64,000 bases of DNA, taken from Nematopogon swammerdamellus (Eukaryota; Arthropoda; Insecta; Lepidoptera; Adelidae). Below the pieces are notes generated by a model. It searched no databases, was not told where the DNA came from, and was given only the letters and a program-made list of their open reading frames with translations. Position numbers and translations under genes: made by a program. Below are positions 43,767 through 55,059 of the stretch, piece by piece; position 1 is the first letter of the stretch; each line of letters begins with the position of its first letter. The stretch lies in assembly GCA_946902875.1 (NCBI GenBank), contig OX336338.1:14127971-14191970 (forward strand), in the 5' to 3' direction.

Positions 43767-44136
43767 CCACGGTAGCTCAGTGGTGCGGTCGGTCGACTAT
43801 TGTTAAGCAACCCTGAACGCGGTCAGTACTTGGATGGGTGACCACTCGACCGTTGGAGGCTGACCGTAGTCGGATTCCACGTAAAACTGCGTAGGTCCCT
43901 TCCCTCCTTACCATACTAGGTGGTAGAGTTTATCCCACGCGGGTTGGTATCACCGCACTGAATGAAACGTCGGTCGAAACGACTATAAAATAGTTCGTGT
44001 TTTCCGTCCAGTTCAGTGTAGCCGACATGAAATGATGGGAAGCACTGACGTGGCACCTAGTTCACCCGGTGTTATGGGCTGCCATCGCGGATGTTGTAGG
44101 TAATGTAGCTAACCATGTCTGTTTCCATAAAAAAAA
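43767..44136 (+). repeat. 5S rRNA-derived SINE, most complete copy
   Basis: It starts CCACGGTAGCTCAGTGGTGC, then TGTTAAGCAACCCTGAACGC, GGTCAGTACTTGGATGGGTG and ACCACTCGACC. The underlying pattern is the 3' half of 5S rRNA (TTAAGCA..CGCGGTTAGTACTTGGATGGG). It continues into the CTAGGTGGTAGA module, the family A body and an A-tail. Confidence 0.85.
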
Positions 44137-44194
44137 CCTTTTGAATACCTTTGAATAAAAGATTTCATCTATACTCTCATTCAAACTATTTCAA

Positions 44195-44410
44195 ACCACC
44201 ACAAAACACGTTTCTTGTATGGGGGCCGCAATTTATTTGTTACGTTTTAATTTCTGTAATGTTTGTTGTTATATCCATTCTGTGAAAATTTCAACCGGCT
44301 ACCTAATACTGTTCCAAAGATAAAGCAGTAGGATAGGCAGACAGACAGACAGACAAACAGACAGACGGCGTAGGCTTAGTAATAGGCTTCCGAACGGGGT
44401 ACGGAAACCT
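44195..44410 (-). repeat. Dispersed repeat, family F, minus orientation
   Basis: 'acacgtttcttgtatgggggcc', 'gaaaatttcaaccggctacct', cagacagacagacag and 'cggcgtaggcttagtaatag' are in the same order as at 49600-49855. Confidence 0.65.
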
Positions 44411-44699
44411 AATAAAACGACGTTCCGTGACAGCGAAAAGCGACAAATGAGCCTTTACGGCGCGGCGGCCTACTCTCGCCACAAATTGCCACATGTACCG
44501 ATTCCACCCTCACGCTTACCTATACTATGAGTGCACGTGATTGAGTTACCTACCGTATCGTACGGGGCACCTACTCATCGTATACTTGGCATGTGTGTAG
44601 TGTAGGTAACTCACATACGTGCCTAGGTAATTCTACCTTCGTAAAACAGAACAACGGTGAATATGTATTTACTTGAAAATTAAACCCACATTTAACAAA

Positions 44700-44889
44700 T
44701 CTGACAATCTGGTCAAATCCATCGGTCCATGGAGCAGTGAAGCCGAAAGCTTCTTCAAGAGGCTTCGGCCTCTGTTGGTGACGCAAATGGTGTCTCACAA
44801 TCAAGGACCTACTGCAAAGAGTAAACCTTGACATCCAGTGGGGTAATGCCGCAAGCGTTCTGGGAACCTTTGAAAACACCCCTTTTTAA
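44700..44889 (+). mobile_element. LINE ORF 3' remnant
   Basis: The + strand reads KDLLQRVNLDIQWGNAASVL then GTFENTPF and a stop, a C-terminal signature seen in many insect non-LTR ORFs. An upstream in-frame stop marks it as a dead 5'-truncated copy. Confidence 0.5.
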
Positions 44890-44934
44890 TAGTTATGTTT
44901 TATGTAGTTTTTAGTTATTTATTTGTAATATTTT

Positions 44935-45105
44935 ATACATTATAGTGGGCTTTTTATACAATACTAAAACTAAATTGACGATTTTTATAAATCTTTTCTG
45001 TATGTTCCTCCATAACTCTTATTATCCGCATTCGATGAAATTTTGTATAAGCACATTTAACTATGTGGGACTATGTATCTTGTGTCCCAATAAAATTATT
45101 TAATA
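44935..45105 (+). repeat. Dispersed repeat, also at 48370-48530
   Basis: Both copies share ACTAAAACTAAATTGACGAT, TTTTAGAAATCTTTTCT-like text, ATGTTCCTCCATAACTCTTA and a 'gtataagc..catttaacta' block. Confidence 0.55.
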
Positions 45106-45691
45106 AAAAAAACAATCTCACTGAAGATAAACCAAATAGAATCGTTTAATTGGATTAGTTTTAAGTACTTACAGATTCCGTAATTCCAGGGGTGGAATAT
45201 ACGTGACACTCAATAACTTTAAAGTTCACCGTTTTCAGTGATCCATGCCTTACTTCGGACACCTTTTATAATAGTAAAGACTAGTCTGAAAACGTTAAAT
45301 TGAAATGTCATCGGTCCTATAGTCTGACTATATAAATAATAACAAATGCTTTGAAAAATCCTGATGTCCATATATTAAGTTTCTTCTTCCCGGTAAAAAA
45401 TATTTGTGTTAACCAAAGACATACAAGTGATTTCTAGGAATGAACCTCTGATTTTAGACTTCATTCAAAGGTCAACCAAGGTCATGTGCGACGCCGGGTG
45501 GCAGTAAACTGGGGCGCAGGAATAGTTCAGACAATCGAATACAATTTGTATACCCACACACGAATACCTACGCAGTGTTTTCATTATGTAGGTAGGATAG
45601 GCGAATCCAATATAGCTTTATACACTGTGTTTGATATGACATACCAGCTAGGTTGCATACCGTAAAAATAATGATTTACATTACATGAGGT

Positions 45692-46681
45692 CAGTGGCGG
45701 CTGGTGACTTCAGTGACCGGTAGTGCGCTAAGTACCTACCTCCTTAAATACCAAATTTCCCAACACATTACCAATGTTATTTTAAGATCGCGAATTCCGA
45801 ATTTTTTAAACGCCTGCGTTGTATTATGTACGTACGTACCTAGTATGAATATTGTTGAACACTCAATGAGTTTCAAAAAACAAGAAAATAAATCCAAACT
45901 AGTTTTTTAACTCATTTATAGTACCTTTATGAACACACCCATAGACCACAACACTACTGCAGCTTTCAAAAAGAAAACAATAGCAATGTCCCAAAAATAC
46001 TAAAAAAATGTATAAAAAGAAAACATTTGAAAAGTAGAAATTGAACCCGGGATCACCTGATTGTAAAGCCTTACCTTTAACCAACTCTTAGGCAAATATC
46101 GGCACCACTTAATTCACAGTATCACGTGACAGAAAGCACAAAACCTAACCATATCCCATTTTAAATATTCGCGCGCTAACGGGTATGTGACATCACATGA
46201 TAGCGCGCTGACTCTAGGTAGACGGACTCGTGCAAAAGGAATCGCTCGCGACGTGTCGCACGCGCGGCTATTCACGATATAGCGTCCTTGTTTGGCGCTC
46301 GTGCGCGGCACGCAGAACTCTATTTCGGCCCATACTGTTTCTATGAAGTATCTTTTGTCTCACGCGCCAGCGGTGTTTTGCCGATCCGCATACATTCAGA
46401 TGGGAGACCCGCGTGCGTTTTTCGATTCCGCACGGGGCGCGGATTTACTCGCAAAAACGTGCCTTGTGATCTATAAAATAAGGTCGAATTCACATTCGAA
46501 TTTATTTGGACTACGATCTTTATGGTTTTAATGTAGGTACTTATGTTGTATTGTAAGATATGTTTATGAAGATGTATTTTGAGTGAAGTGAAGACTTCTC
46601 GTGGTATGGTAGTGCGCCAGTACTATTAGGTATTCTGTGGTAGTGCGGCGCACGGGCGCACTTTAGGACCAGCCGCCAGTG
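45692..46681 (+). mobile_element. hAT-like non-autonomous transposon, copy 2
   Basis: A 990-bp relative of 7629-8558 with the same ends (CAGTGGCGGCTGGT and ACCAGCCGCCAGTG). It has its own perfect 8-bp target duplication, CATGAGGT (45684-45691 and 46682-46689). The two copies differ by many substitutions and small indels. No transposase. Confidence 0.88.
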
Positions 46682-46689
46682 CATGAGGT

Positions 46690-49000
46690 TATTACGCATA
46701 CTGTAAGACGGTGTACGGTGGTAAGTTTTTGACGTGAATACGTCTTTAAATTTGCTTCCATAGTGGGAGCCAATCCAGAAAACTGATGATAACAAAATCG
46801 GGGGATACGGTTTGGTGTTGTAGGTTCATATCTATCTTCTACATCCAAAATTTAATTACACCACTCGATAGGTTATGGATCAAAGAATAAGTACACGTAT
46901 TCACGTAAAACACACGGCCGTGCCCACGACACAGCCACAGCCCCGATTTTAAATCGGGCGGTGAATCTGTATCCGAAACTGAACAAGTTTTGATCTACAG
47001 CATTTCATGTTGACGTTGTCATTTTTTTCCTTTTTAGGGTTCCGTATCCATACGGAAGCCCATTACTAAGCCTACGCCGTCTGTCTGTTATCTCCTCTAT
47101 GGTCGCGAAACGTCGTCCTATCATAGCTTCTCTTCATCGCAGTCATCAGTCGCACGGGCCCAGGTCCGGAGAATACGGTGACTACGACGTCAGTGTGGTC
47201 TGGATTTTTGTCAAAAAATCGCGACCAAGCCGCGAAGCCTGAGCGGGTGCGTTATCATGGTGCAATTGGAACGAGTTGTTCTTCCACAATTCTGGTCTAT
47301 TTCTGCGGATGGCCTCACGCAAATTTGAGTTAGTTTATGAAATTAATAGTTAAACAACAACCTCGAGCATAAAGTGTGTAAGAGATATGAAATCAATAAC
47401 TTTAATGAGGTATTCGCCTCTCCTGTGAAGGAAACAACCCCATGTGATAATCTATAAACTACAAAGTGTAGGTACCTACAATGGTGACAATAAAAAATGT
47501 CTTTCAGGTATAAGTTCGCCTACTCTGCATGGTAGAAAATTGTAATAACTAATAAATAAGACATAATATGTCTTATTGATATTATGTAGTAAGACGTATG
47601 TAGTTAGGGTACTTTATTTTGTATTCCAATGTAAGTAGAAGGAGGAGTCGTTTGACTACTTTCTACTTGATGTAAGTATGTGTACCTACCATGTGCCGAC
47701 TGGTACTACAGAGGTATGTACACCTACATAAATAGTATTTTAGCGAGCGCTTGTAGGCTTTAGAGAGTTGTGTACATGAGAGGAAAGGCGAGTGGGTACA
47801 GACAGCCGCCCCTTCCTGCTCTTCCTGCGAGAAATTTCGAAGTTCCCTTCCTTCGTGAGATAGGCAGGAAGCAATGGAGGTATAGATGCGCCCCATATTC
47901 GCCCCCAAGTCTTGGCCTTTGTGGCGCCCCAGTAAATACGTAGTAGACTTCGTAGCGTGCCATGAATGGACCTAAGACGTACTACTACTACTACTACCCT
48001 ACTAGTACTCGATGAGCATAATCAATACCTCGAACCGTCTACCGTCCGTCGAGAAAATACAGGTTGTTGAAATGTTATAAATAATTGCATTTGAAGTTTC
48101 TGTTATTTATTAGTAATGAGACTATAGGTAATCGTAATGGTACTAAAAAAAGTACCTATATAATTAATAAAAGAATGAGGAGTAAAATTTTAACTATGCA
48201 AAATCTTACCTAATGTACGAACTAAACAACTTTTAAAAGTGTTCAAACGTAATTTTTGGTATTTTAACTCTTAAGTTATCTGTAGGTACATACTTACTAA
48301 TAATCAATACTAATAAATCTGTAAGGGGTGGTCTTGGACTAAGTTACTTTGTTTTATGAGATATTGCTTTTGTTGGCTCTATGTATGATACTAAAACTAA
48401 ATTGACGATTTTTAGAAATCTTTTCTTTATTTATTTATGTATGTTCCTCCATAACTCTTAAACAGGTCATCCCAATTTGATAAAACTTAGTATAAGCTCA
48501 TTTAACTATACGGGACACAGGATAGGCTAATGCTACGATAAAATTCAATACCGGTTACGCTAAAATGTGGCTCTCATACGAACCCAATTGTTGCGCGCCC
48601 AAATAAAGATGCAGTAGCGGGCTTACTTACTTTCTTCTTTTTAAATACGAATTTCACGCGAGCGAAGCCGCGGGCAAAAGCTATTAATGAATAAAGTCCT
48701 GGATTGACTGTCTATGACGGTTTTTTTTTTCATAAAGGCCTTTCTTCCAATTAATTAGGGTCAATCTCCATGTCTCAGGCTCCTATAGAACACCTCTGAC
48801 GTCTCTTCACATTCATAATGTATTTAAAGCATGCTATGTGTGTGGGTATCCCGTAGATAAAATCTTTGTCCATACACTAGGTTAGACCGTTTTGGTTATC
48901 GCTATATCTTCATACACTCGCACGCACCGCTATAGTAATTCTTTCCGAAGTTATTGAGTAAGACAGGGTTGTACAAGTGCACCTGTAGTTTTATAGCCAA
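46690..49000. other. Non-coding stretch with scattered repeats
   Basis: It contains a family F fragment (47033-47110) and the dispersed repeat 48370-48530. No gene supported. Confidence 0.4.
48640..48685 (+). mobile_element. Helitron 3'-end signature
   Basis: It reads AATACGAATTTCACGCGAGC, then GAAGCCGCGGGCAAAAGCTA, the same terminal block as 21805-21851. Confidence 0.6.
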
Positions 49001-49031
49001 CTGTAAAATATATGATGCCGCGCCGCGCGCC

Positions 49032-49051
49032 GGGGGGGGGGGGGGGGGGGG
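49032..49051. repeat. G20 homopolymer in a CpG-rich pocket
   Basis: Twenty consecutive G between GCGCGCC and CGACGCGCG. The length may be affected by sequencing error. Confidence 0.85.
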
Positions 49052-49539
49052 CGACGCGCGTCGCTACGTCCGTCTCGCAGAGCCGCTTAATCCGTAAATC
49101 CGCCAGTGCCGTGTGCTGCTAAGTACTTGCAACGCCCCCCGCCCTCTCGCAACAGTGACGTCTCTCCTATTATATCCGCAATGTCTGTATGTCTGTCTGT
49201 CTGCCGCAGCGGGGATGCTCGAATATGACTGCAGCATTAATTGAATGTTCAATCTACGGCTGAAATCATTGACATGCGGTATTCACTAATGTAATGTGGC
49301 TCATCTCGGAATGGCTGTAACGTTATGAATGATCGCGATATCTTTCAAGGGATATTTCTTCTTGAATGTGTCCTCTGGCGCGACCTAGGGTGTGGAATGT
49401 CCTACCGGCGGCGAGCGTGTTTTCCAATCCACCTGGGCGTTTCAAACATTCTATATTAACAGGCTAGACTGGATCACGCTTCAATAGTTCGCGAAATGCG
49501 GTGGATTTGGCTATTTTGAGCACCTTGCTTCACCTTTTC

Positions 49540-49852
49540 ATAAAAACCGGCCAAGTGCCAGTCGAACTCGGGCACCGAGGTTTCCGCACCACAAAAAAAA
49601 AAATTTAAAAAAAAAACACGTTTCTTGTATGGGAACCCCCCTTAATTTTTTACTTATAATTTTTTTTTATTATTTGTTGTTATATCTACCATAATAATAC
49701 GTATTCTGTGAAAATTTCAACGGGCTCCCTATTACGGTTCAAGAGATACAGCCCTCGGACAGACAGACAGACGGACGGACGGACGGACGGACAGACAAAC
49801 CGACAGACGACGTAGGCTTAGTAATAGGCTTCCGTACGGGATACGGAAATCT
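49540..49852 (-). repeat. Dispersed repeat, family F/G, minus orientation
   Basis: AACCGGCCAAGTGCCAGTCG, GGCACCGAGGTTTCCG, cagacagacggacgg units and GACGTAGGCTTAGTAATAGG. It ends directly against the palindrome at 49853. Confidence 0.65.
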
Positions 49853-49912
49853 AAAAAAAGGACTGCGCTGTGTGCGAAAACATGTTTTCGCACACAGCGC
49901 AGTCCTTTTTTT
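49853..49912. repeat. Perfect 60-bp palindrome
   Basis: Seven A, then GGACTGCGCTGTGTGCGAAA and ACA, meet their exact complement at 49882/49883 with no spacer and no mismatch. Confidence 0.95.
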
Positions 49913-49950
49913 CTCAGCGCGCTTATGCGTGCACGCATAAGCGCGCTGAG
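49913..49950. repeat. Perfect 38-bp palindrome, abutting the previous one
   Basis: CTCAGCGCGCTTATGCGTG is followed immediately by its exact complement (centre 49931/49932). It begins on the base after the 60-bp palindrome ends. Confidence 0.95.
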
Positions 49951-50107
49951 GATAAAATACGACCGCGCCACATTTTAATCAACATACGTAATTTATTAGA
50001 GATGTAGGTATGTAATTTACATAATTATAAAGAAAAAGTAGGATTTCATCTCTACTAACTCGTATTAAAAAGTCCGCGGTAACATAAAGATAAGAGTGTC
50101 TCAAAAA

Positions 50108-50140
50108 ATTGCGGCAGCGAAGCCGCGGGCAGAAGCTAGT
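50108..50140 (+). mobile_element. Helitron 3'-end signature
   Basis: It reads GGCAGCGAAGCCGCGGGC, then AGAAGCTAG before T. Confidence 0.5.
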
Positions 50141-50424
50141 CGTAAATAAGTAATGCGCTGTGCCACAGTATTGCCTGTGCATATGTATTTACGTGTATGT
50201 ATAACGTAGAATGAATTCATTATTAAGTAGGAGACTCTTGGAAGCGACGACGATGGCAGCCCGAGAGAGCGATTCGCTTGTTACATAGTTAGTAAACTGC
50301 AAACAAGGTACAATGTGTGTTATCGGAAATGTATGTAATCCGTCATTATATAGAATTCCTAGGAAATATATATAATGCCTAAAATCGGCAAATATATATA
50401 CACTAAAATTATTTAGTTTTGTAT

Positions 50425-50540
50425 GGAAAAAAAAAGTTCACCGTAGAGCAAAATGTCATCTAACTTTTTTGCTCCAAATAGGCTCAGGAGTACCTACCTG
50501 GTTTGCTTGTTGACCTAATAGTCATCAAACATCCTGTATA
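50425..50540. mobile_element. MITE-like element, second copy of 12430-12616
   Basis: AAAAAGTTCACCGTAGAGCA, TGTCATCTAAC, TTTGCTCCAAATAGGCTCAG and AGTACCTACCTGGTTTGCTT are in reverse order to 12430-12616. Confidence 0.5.
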
Positions 50541-50654
50541 TATCGGAAATAAGTTTTATTATACACATTTCCTAAGGGATTGTATACATTTCTTAAACGG
50601 GTGGGAGGGGTGTTGCTATTACGTTATCACCTCACGTGATCGCGAGGCGGTTAG

Positions 50655-50672
50655 TTTAGGTTAGGTTAGGTT
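50655..50672 (+). repeat. Interstitial (TTAGG)3
   Basis: Three units of the insect telomere repeat (TTTAGGTTAGGTTAGGTT) next to a T-run. Confidence 0.7.
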
Positions 50673-50689
50673 TTTTTTGTCAACTTTAA

Positions 50690-50930
50690 TTTTTATGGTT
50701 CCGTATCCGTCGTACGGGACCCTATTACTAACCCTACGCCGCCTGTCTGTCTGTCTGTCTGTCCGAAGGCTGTATCTCTTGAACCGTAATAGGTAGCCCG
50801 TTGAAATTTTCACAGAATATGTGTTATTATTATGGCCGATTTATCAACAAATAATAAAAATAAGAAAAAAAAATCACGGGGTCCCCACCATACAAGAAAC
50901 TAAAAAGTGTATGCGCGCCATCTACCGAAA
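50690..50930 (+). repeat. Dispersed repeat, family F
   Basis: GGTTCCGTATCCGTCGTACG, ACTAACCCTACGCCGCCTG, ctgtctgtctg, TGTATCTCTTGAACCGTAAT and ATACAAGAAAC. A full-length example of the family, in + orientation. Confidence 0.65.
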
Positions 50931-51554
50931 ACAGTATGAATCATTTTAACTAATGAAATTAAAATTCATATTTTAACTAATTTACGGAACCCTAAAAAGT
51001 ATATTTTCAACGGCGAAAGTGCCAGTTCATTATGTATAACGAATTGGTACCATAAACGAATGTGATTATTGTATTATATCCTAATATAAATATTTACTGA
51101 CATTTACTTAAATAAGTATTTTGAACTTTTTAGATTAAATGTAATTTGTATGTAAATTTAATAAAATTTCGTTTTTATATTTAAATATGGCAATTGTTCG
51201 TTATATCTATCGAAGTGCTGTAATACTGTGAAATGTCGCATTTTTGTTTGCACAGTTAAATATCACAAGAAACAATCGCACAAGGTTTTATTGTATAGCT
51301 CTAGAGAACTATGTATGTATGTCACGAATGTATTTAGTTGTATGTTATTACTTTTATCTATGTTTTAATGTTTATTATGAACCTCTTAAAAAAAATCTCA
51401 TTAAATTTTCCGCACTACCCATCTACCCTACTCACAATCCCAGGTATGACTGGCAGATAATGCCCTTAGGCTTTAAGTCCACCTTTTGTCACTTTTTGTG
51501 CAATGAAGTATATTTTCATTTCATTTCATTTCAACTAAAATACTCTTATTTAAA

Positions 51555-51775
51555 ACCTACTGTCAGTCCATGTATACCTGCCAGCTGTGGACCAATTACA
51601 CACAGCGTGCCTGTAACTCACTGCGTGTGCAGTACAATAACGCGTTCCGTTGCCTCCTCAGACTCCCGCGGTTTTTGCAGTGCCTCGGGGATGGAGTGGC
51701 GAGGGTGGATGGAACTGGGCCACAATAAGGAAGAGGGGTGGCCAGTTTCGCAGGATGTTTATTAAAAACAAAGAA
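51555..51775 (+). pseudogene. LINE reverse-transcriptase ORF, C-terminal remnant with frameshift
   Basis: The + strand reads SMYTCQLWTNYTQRACNSLR then VQYNNAFRCLLRLPR, a segment typical of the region after the reverse transcriptase in insect LINEs. An extra T near 51672 shifts the frame, after which FCSASGMEW continues. The copy is dead and truncated at both ends. Confidence 0.6.
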
Positions 51776-52185
51776 TAATGCTATTCAATCAGCGGTGAGG
51801 GGTGGATGTGGGAGAGTGTTTCAATACTGGCCCCACATACACTCCTCGCTTTATCGGTAACGTTTTTATTTATGTTTTGTTTGTCTGTTTGTTGTGTTTT
51901 TGTGTAGAAGTTTTATTTATTATTTTATTATTTATTATTATTTAATGTAGGTATATACATAAGTGATAAGTGATAGTGAAAATAAACAGTCACAAATGAA
52001 GTTTATTTATTTATTTAATTTTAAATAAATCAACGGCAATACAAAAAAATTGTTAAACTTACACTATATAAACAAAGAACAAAGCCAATGATTTCTATGA
52101 ATAAAGCCATTTGTATGCTTAGATGCTAACGTGCGAAATGCATTAAACTTATACAAAAATAATTAACAGTGCATCAATATAGTGT

Positions 52186-52295
52186 GCGTGTATGTGAGAG
52201 GGTGTGAGGGTGTGTGTGAGGGTGTGTGTGAAGGTGTGTGTGTGTGTGAAGGTGTGGGTGTTTGTGTGAGGGGGTGGGCGGGTGGGGGGTGTTAT
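52186..52295 (+). repeat. (GTGTGTGAGG)n simple repeat
   Basis: About 100 bases of gtgtgtgagggt variants. Frames open across it on both strands are artefacts. Confidence 0.85.
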
Positions 52296-52380
52296 ATATT
52301 AGTTTATGCATTTGTATCTCGTTATCTCGTCCCATTTCACATGCATTTGTATCTCGCCCCATTTCACTTTTTTTGGAGGG

Positions 52381-52530
52381 AAGGGACCTACAGTTTTACG
52401 AGGAATCCGAACCTCGGTCAGCCTCCAACGGTCAGCGGTCACACATCCAAAGTACTGACCGCACCCAGCGTTGCTTAACATTCAATAGCGACAGTTGACT
52501 GTGTGCACCACTGAGCTATTGAGGCTGACA
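52381..52530 (-). repeat. 5S rRNA-derived SINE head, diverged, minus orientation
   Basis: Its reverse complement reads CAATAGCTCAGTGGTGCACA, TGTTAAGCAACGCTGGGTGC, GGTCAGTACTTTGGATGTGT, then GACCGTTGGAGGCTGACCG, collinear with 43767-43900. The family A body is missing. Confidence 0.75.
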
Positions 52531-53237
52531 TGGCATGACTTCTGATCGTCACTTCGATTCGTTAAGTAAGTAGCTACTTATCTTCTACTTCTTATCTTAT
52601 CGTCTACTTCAAAATGTAAAAAACAATATTTCCTTTCTTAAATCTAATATTAATAAGTTAAGTCTAAAATTTCAAATACTCTTTTCAAGGTGGGACGAGA
52701 GATCACATGGTTTTATCAAAACCCTTCAATAAGATCGTGTACATTATGTAAAATGTTCGACCCCCGTGCGATCGATCGATTCAACTCTCCCAAGTTTACC
52801 TACATTTACGAGGCAAGATATCTAAACGTATGTATCTACTACATATGTACATACGTGTAACATACATATACATATATACATCCATGTATGCATGTAAGTT
52901 AAGATATATATGGAGGTTAGTATAAGTGTAGTATGCCGAGTTTCACCCCTTTGCCCTCTCGCAAGCAAGCGAGCCCCGTTTTACGCGCTGTTGCGAAACG
53001 TCATTTATTTAGGCACGGCCTTGTATGGAGTGAGTTATTCGGCCAGCTTGTACGTAAGCACAAACGCTTATAGCCTCGCTGATTCTGGGCGACCAATACT
53101 GAGTTATTTAATTTTGCTGTAGAAAACACTCATTATTTATTCTTTACTAGCTTTTGTTCTGAGCTCCGGTAGCGAAGTTTTCACGTTTTGAAGGTTTTTT
53201 TTTCTTCAATTGATGCTAGCTCCCAGATGGTATAGAG

Positions 53238-53520
53238 CAGCGGTTCCCAAATTTTCTTTATCTATGGAACTTTTATTACCTTTTTTTGGTGGAACAATCC
53301 TTATTGTTTCTACGACTTTACTGCATCTATTATTCATATTAGCGAAGAATAAAATTTTTTCATAGTTTTTTATTGAAAGCGCGACATATGGCGCCGAACC
53401 ACCCATAAGGTGTCTAACGACGCCCATGGACATTCGGTCGTATGCGGGGTTTTCGAATGCCATGTCGGCCTGACAGGTGTCCATTCACGCCCCTCTTGAA
53501 GGACCCGAGACTGTACTTCA
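53238..53520. repeat. hAT-type terminus followed by a SINE family H fragment
   Basis: CAGCGGTTCCCAAATTTTCT at 53238 resembles hAT MITE ends; no matching right end was found. From 53370 the minus strand carries family H sequence (AATGTCCATGGGCGTCGTTA, GACACCTTATGGGTGG). Confidence 0.4.
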
Positions 53521-53599
53521 GGGGAAATATATGCAGGGAGAGCGTTCCAGAGTTTAACGGTATAGATACACTTCTCAACAGAGTATTCATCTTTAAATG

Positions 53600-53604
53600 A
53601 GAGA

Positions 53605-53673
<69 letters not shown>
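53600..53673 (+). repeat. (GA)n microsatellite
   Basis: About 37 dinucleotide units with one C interruption (GACA near 53616). Confidence 0.95.
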
Positions 53674-53676
<3 letters not shown>

Positions 53677-53949
53677 TAATTAAGCCTCTACCACTCGGGT
53701 CATCTGTACCGAAGGATTGATGCAGAAATATTAAAAGTTAAAGATAAGTATAGAGAATGTTCTAGGTTTTCAATCTTATCTTTAGTGAACCTCAATGTTG
53801 AAATAGCAAGTTTTTTAACTTCGCTCGATAAAAAAAAAACAAACATTCTTCTATTTTTGCGGCAATTTCTATCGTAAAATTATAAAGAATTAATTTATGT
53901 TCTTCTCCAAATACAATTTTATATTCTTTAGTGAAGGACGATTTGAAAA

Positions 53950-54050
53950 ATTCACTCAGCCCGCGGGCTAAATGACCACTATGAAATATGTATTTATTTT
54001 TTCATAGTCAACTCAGCCCGCGGGCCCAGTTGACCACTTTGAAATTCTAA
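53950..54050. repeat. GCCCGCGGGC repeat, left arm of a mirror-symmetric block
   Basis: It contains two CAGCCCGCGGGC units with TGACCACTATGAAATATG and TTTTTTCATAGTCAACTC between them. Its reverse complement is at 55190-55280. Confidence 0.75.
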
Positions 54051-54066
54051 TACATTATTATTATTA

Positions 54067-54390
54067 TTTTTTTTTTATTGAAACTGGACACGGTTGGCTA
54101 CATCACCTACAACATCCGTGATGTCAGCCCATAACACCGGGTGAACTTGGTGCCACGTCAGTGCTTCCCTTCGGTCGTGCCGGCTACACTGAACTGGACG
54201 GAAAACACAAACTATTTACATAGCCGTTTCGACCGACCTTTCATTCAGTGCGGTGGTACCAACCCGGGCGGGTTAAACCCTACCACCTAGTAATATAAGA
54301 AGGAAGTCATATCCCTTAGTCGCCTTTTACGACATACACGGGGAGAGATGCAGTGGGGCTATTCTTTTAAAGTACCGGCCCCACACGGTA
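54067..54390 (-). repeat. SINE family A with standard head, minus orientation
   Basis: A T-run, then the family A body, the CCTACCACCTAG module, and the head ending ATTCTTTTAAAGTACCGGCC. A complete copy. Confidence 0.85.
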
Positions 54391-54814
54391 CATTAAGTGA
54401 ATTATTAAGTGAATGAAAGATTATATTATTTCAAAACATTTTTAATTAGAAATTAAATTAGGCCCGTATGCTTGCTTTCGACTGTGGTTGCATAAAATAT
54501 TCTCTATATATTTTGTAATGTATATGTATTTAACACACGTATGGCATGTATTTAACTAGCATGTACTCATATGTATTGTTAATAAGTATTCTTATTATTA
54601 TTTTATCTTCAATTCTCACGCTCAATTCTTTTGCTACTATCTACTTACATTCCACTATATTATCGAATCTCAAACATCCAAAGGTTGACTGTAAGAAAAT
54701 AAAAAAAAGAAAAAAAAAATGTATGCGTGTTACGACTTGATGCAATAATTAATTTGCATTACAGCATCCTTGCGGCACCAGTGGATGCTCTTAGCATTAC
54801 AGTGATATAAATAG

Positions 54815-55011
54815 TTGGTACCACCGCACTGAATGAAAGGTCGTTTGAAACGGCTGATGTAAATAGTTTGTGTTTTCCGTCCAGTTCAGTGTAGCCGGCA
54901 CGACCGAAGGGAAGCACTGACGTGGCACCAAGTTCATCCGGTGTTATGGGCTGACATCACGGATGTTGTAGGTGATGTAGCCAACCGTTTCAGATTCCAT
55001 AAAAAAAAAAA
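54815..55011 (+). repeat. SINE family A, head-truncated
   Basis: It starts at TTGGTACCACCGCACTGAAT and runs through the body to CCAACCGTTTCAGATTCCAT and an A-tail. It is oriented opposite to 54067-54390. Confidence 0.8.
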
Positions 55012-55059
55012 TCTTGGATTAACATTAGGTAGGTACTGAAAACATGTTTAGCAAGTTTT

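Noticed and set aside
52182..52498. ORFs across the GTGTGTGAGG repeat
   Set aside because: They translate simple repeat and an inverted 5S-headed SINE fragment.
53414..53677. Minus-strand ORF starting MTLSLSLSLSL
   Set aside because: Translation of the (GA)n microsatellite and a SINE family H fragment.
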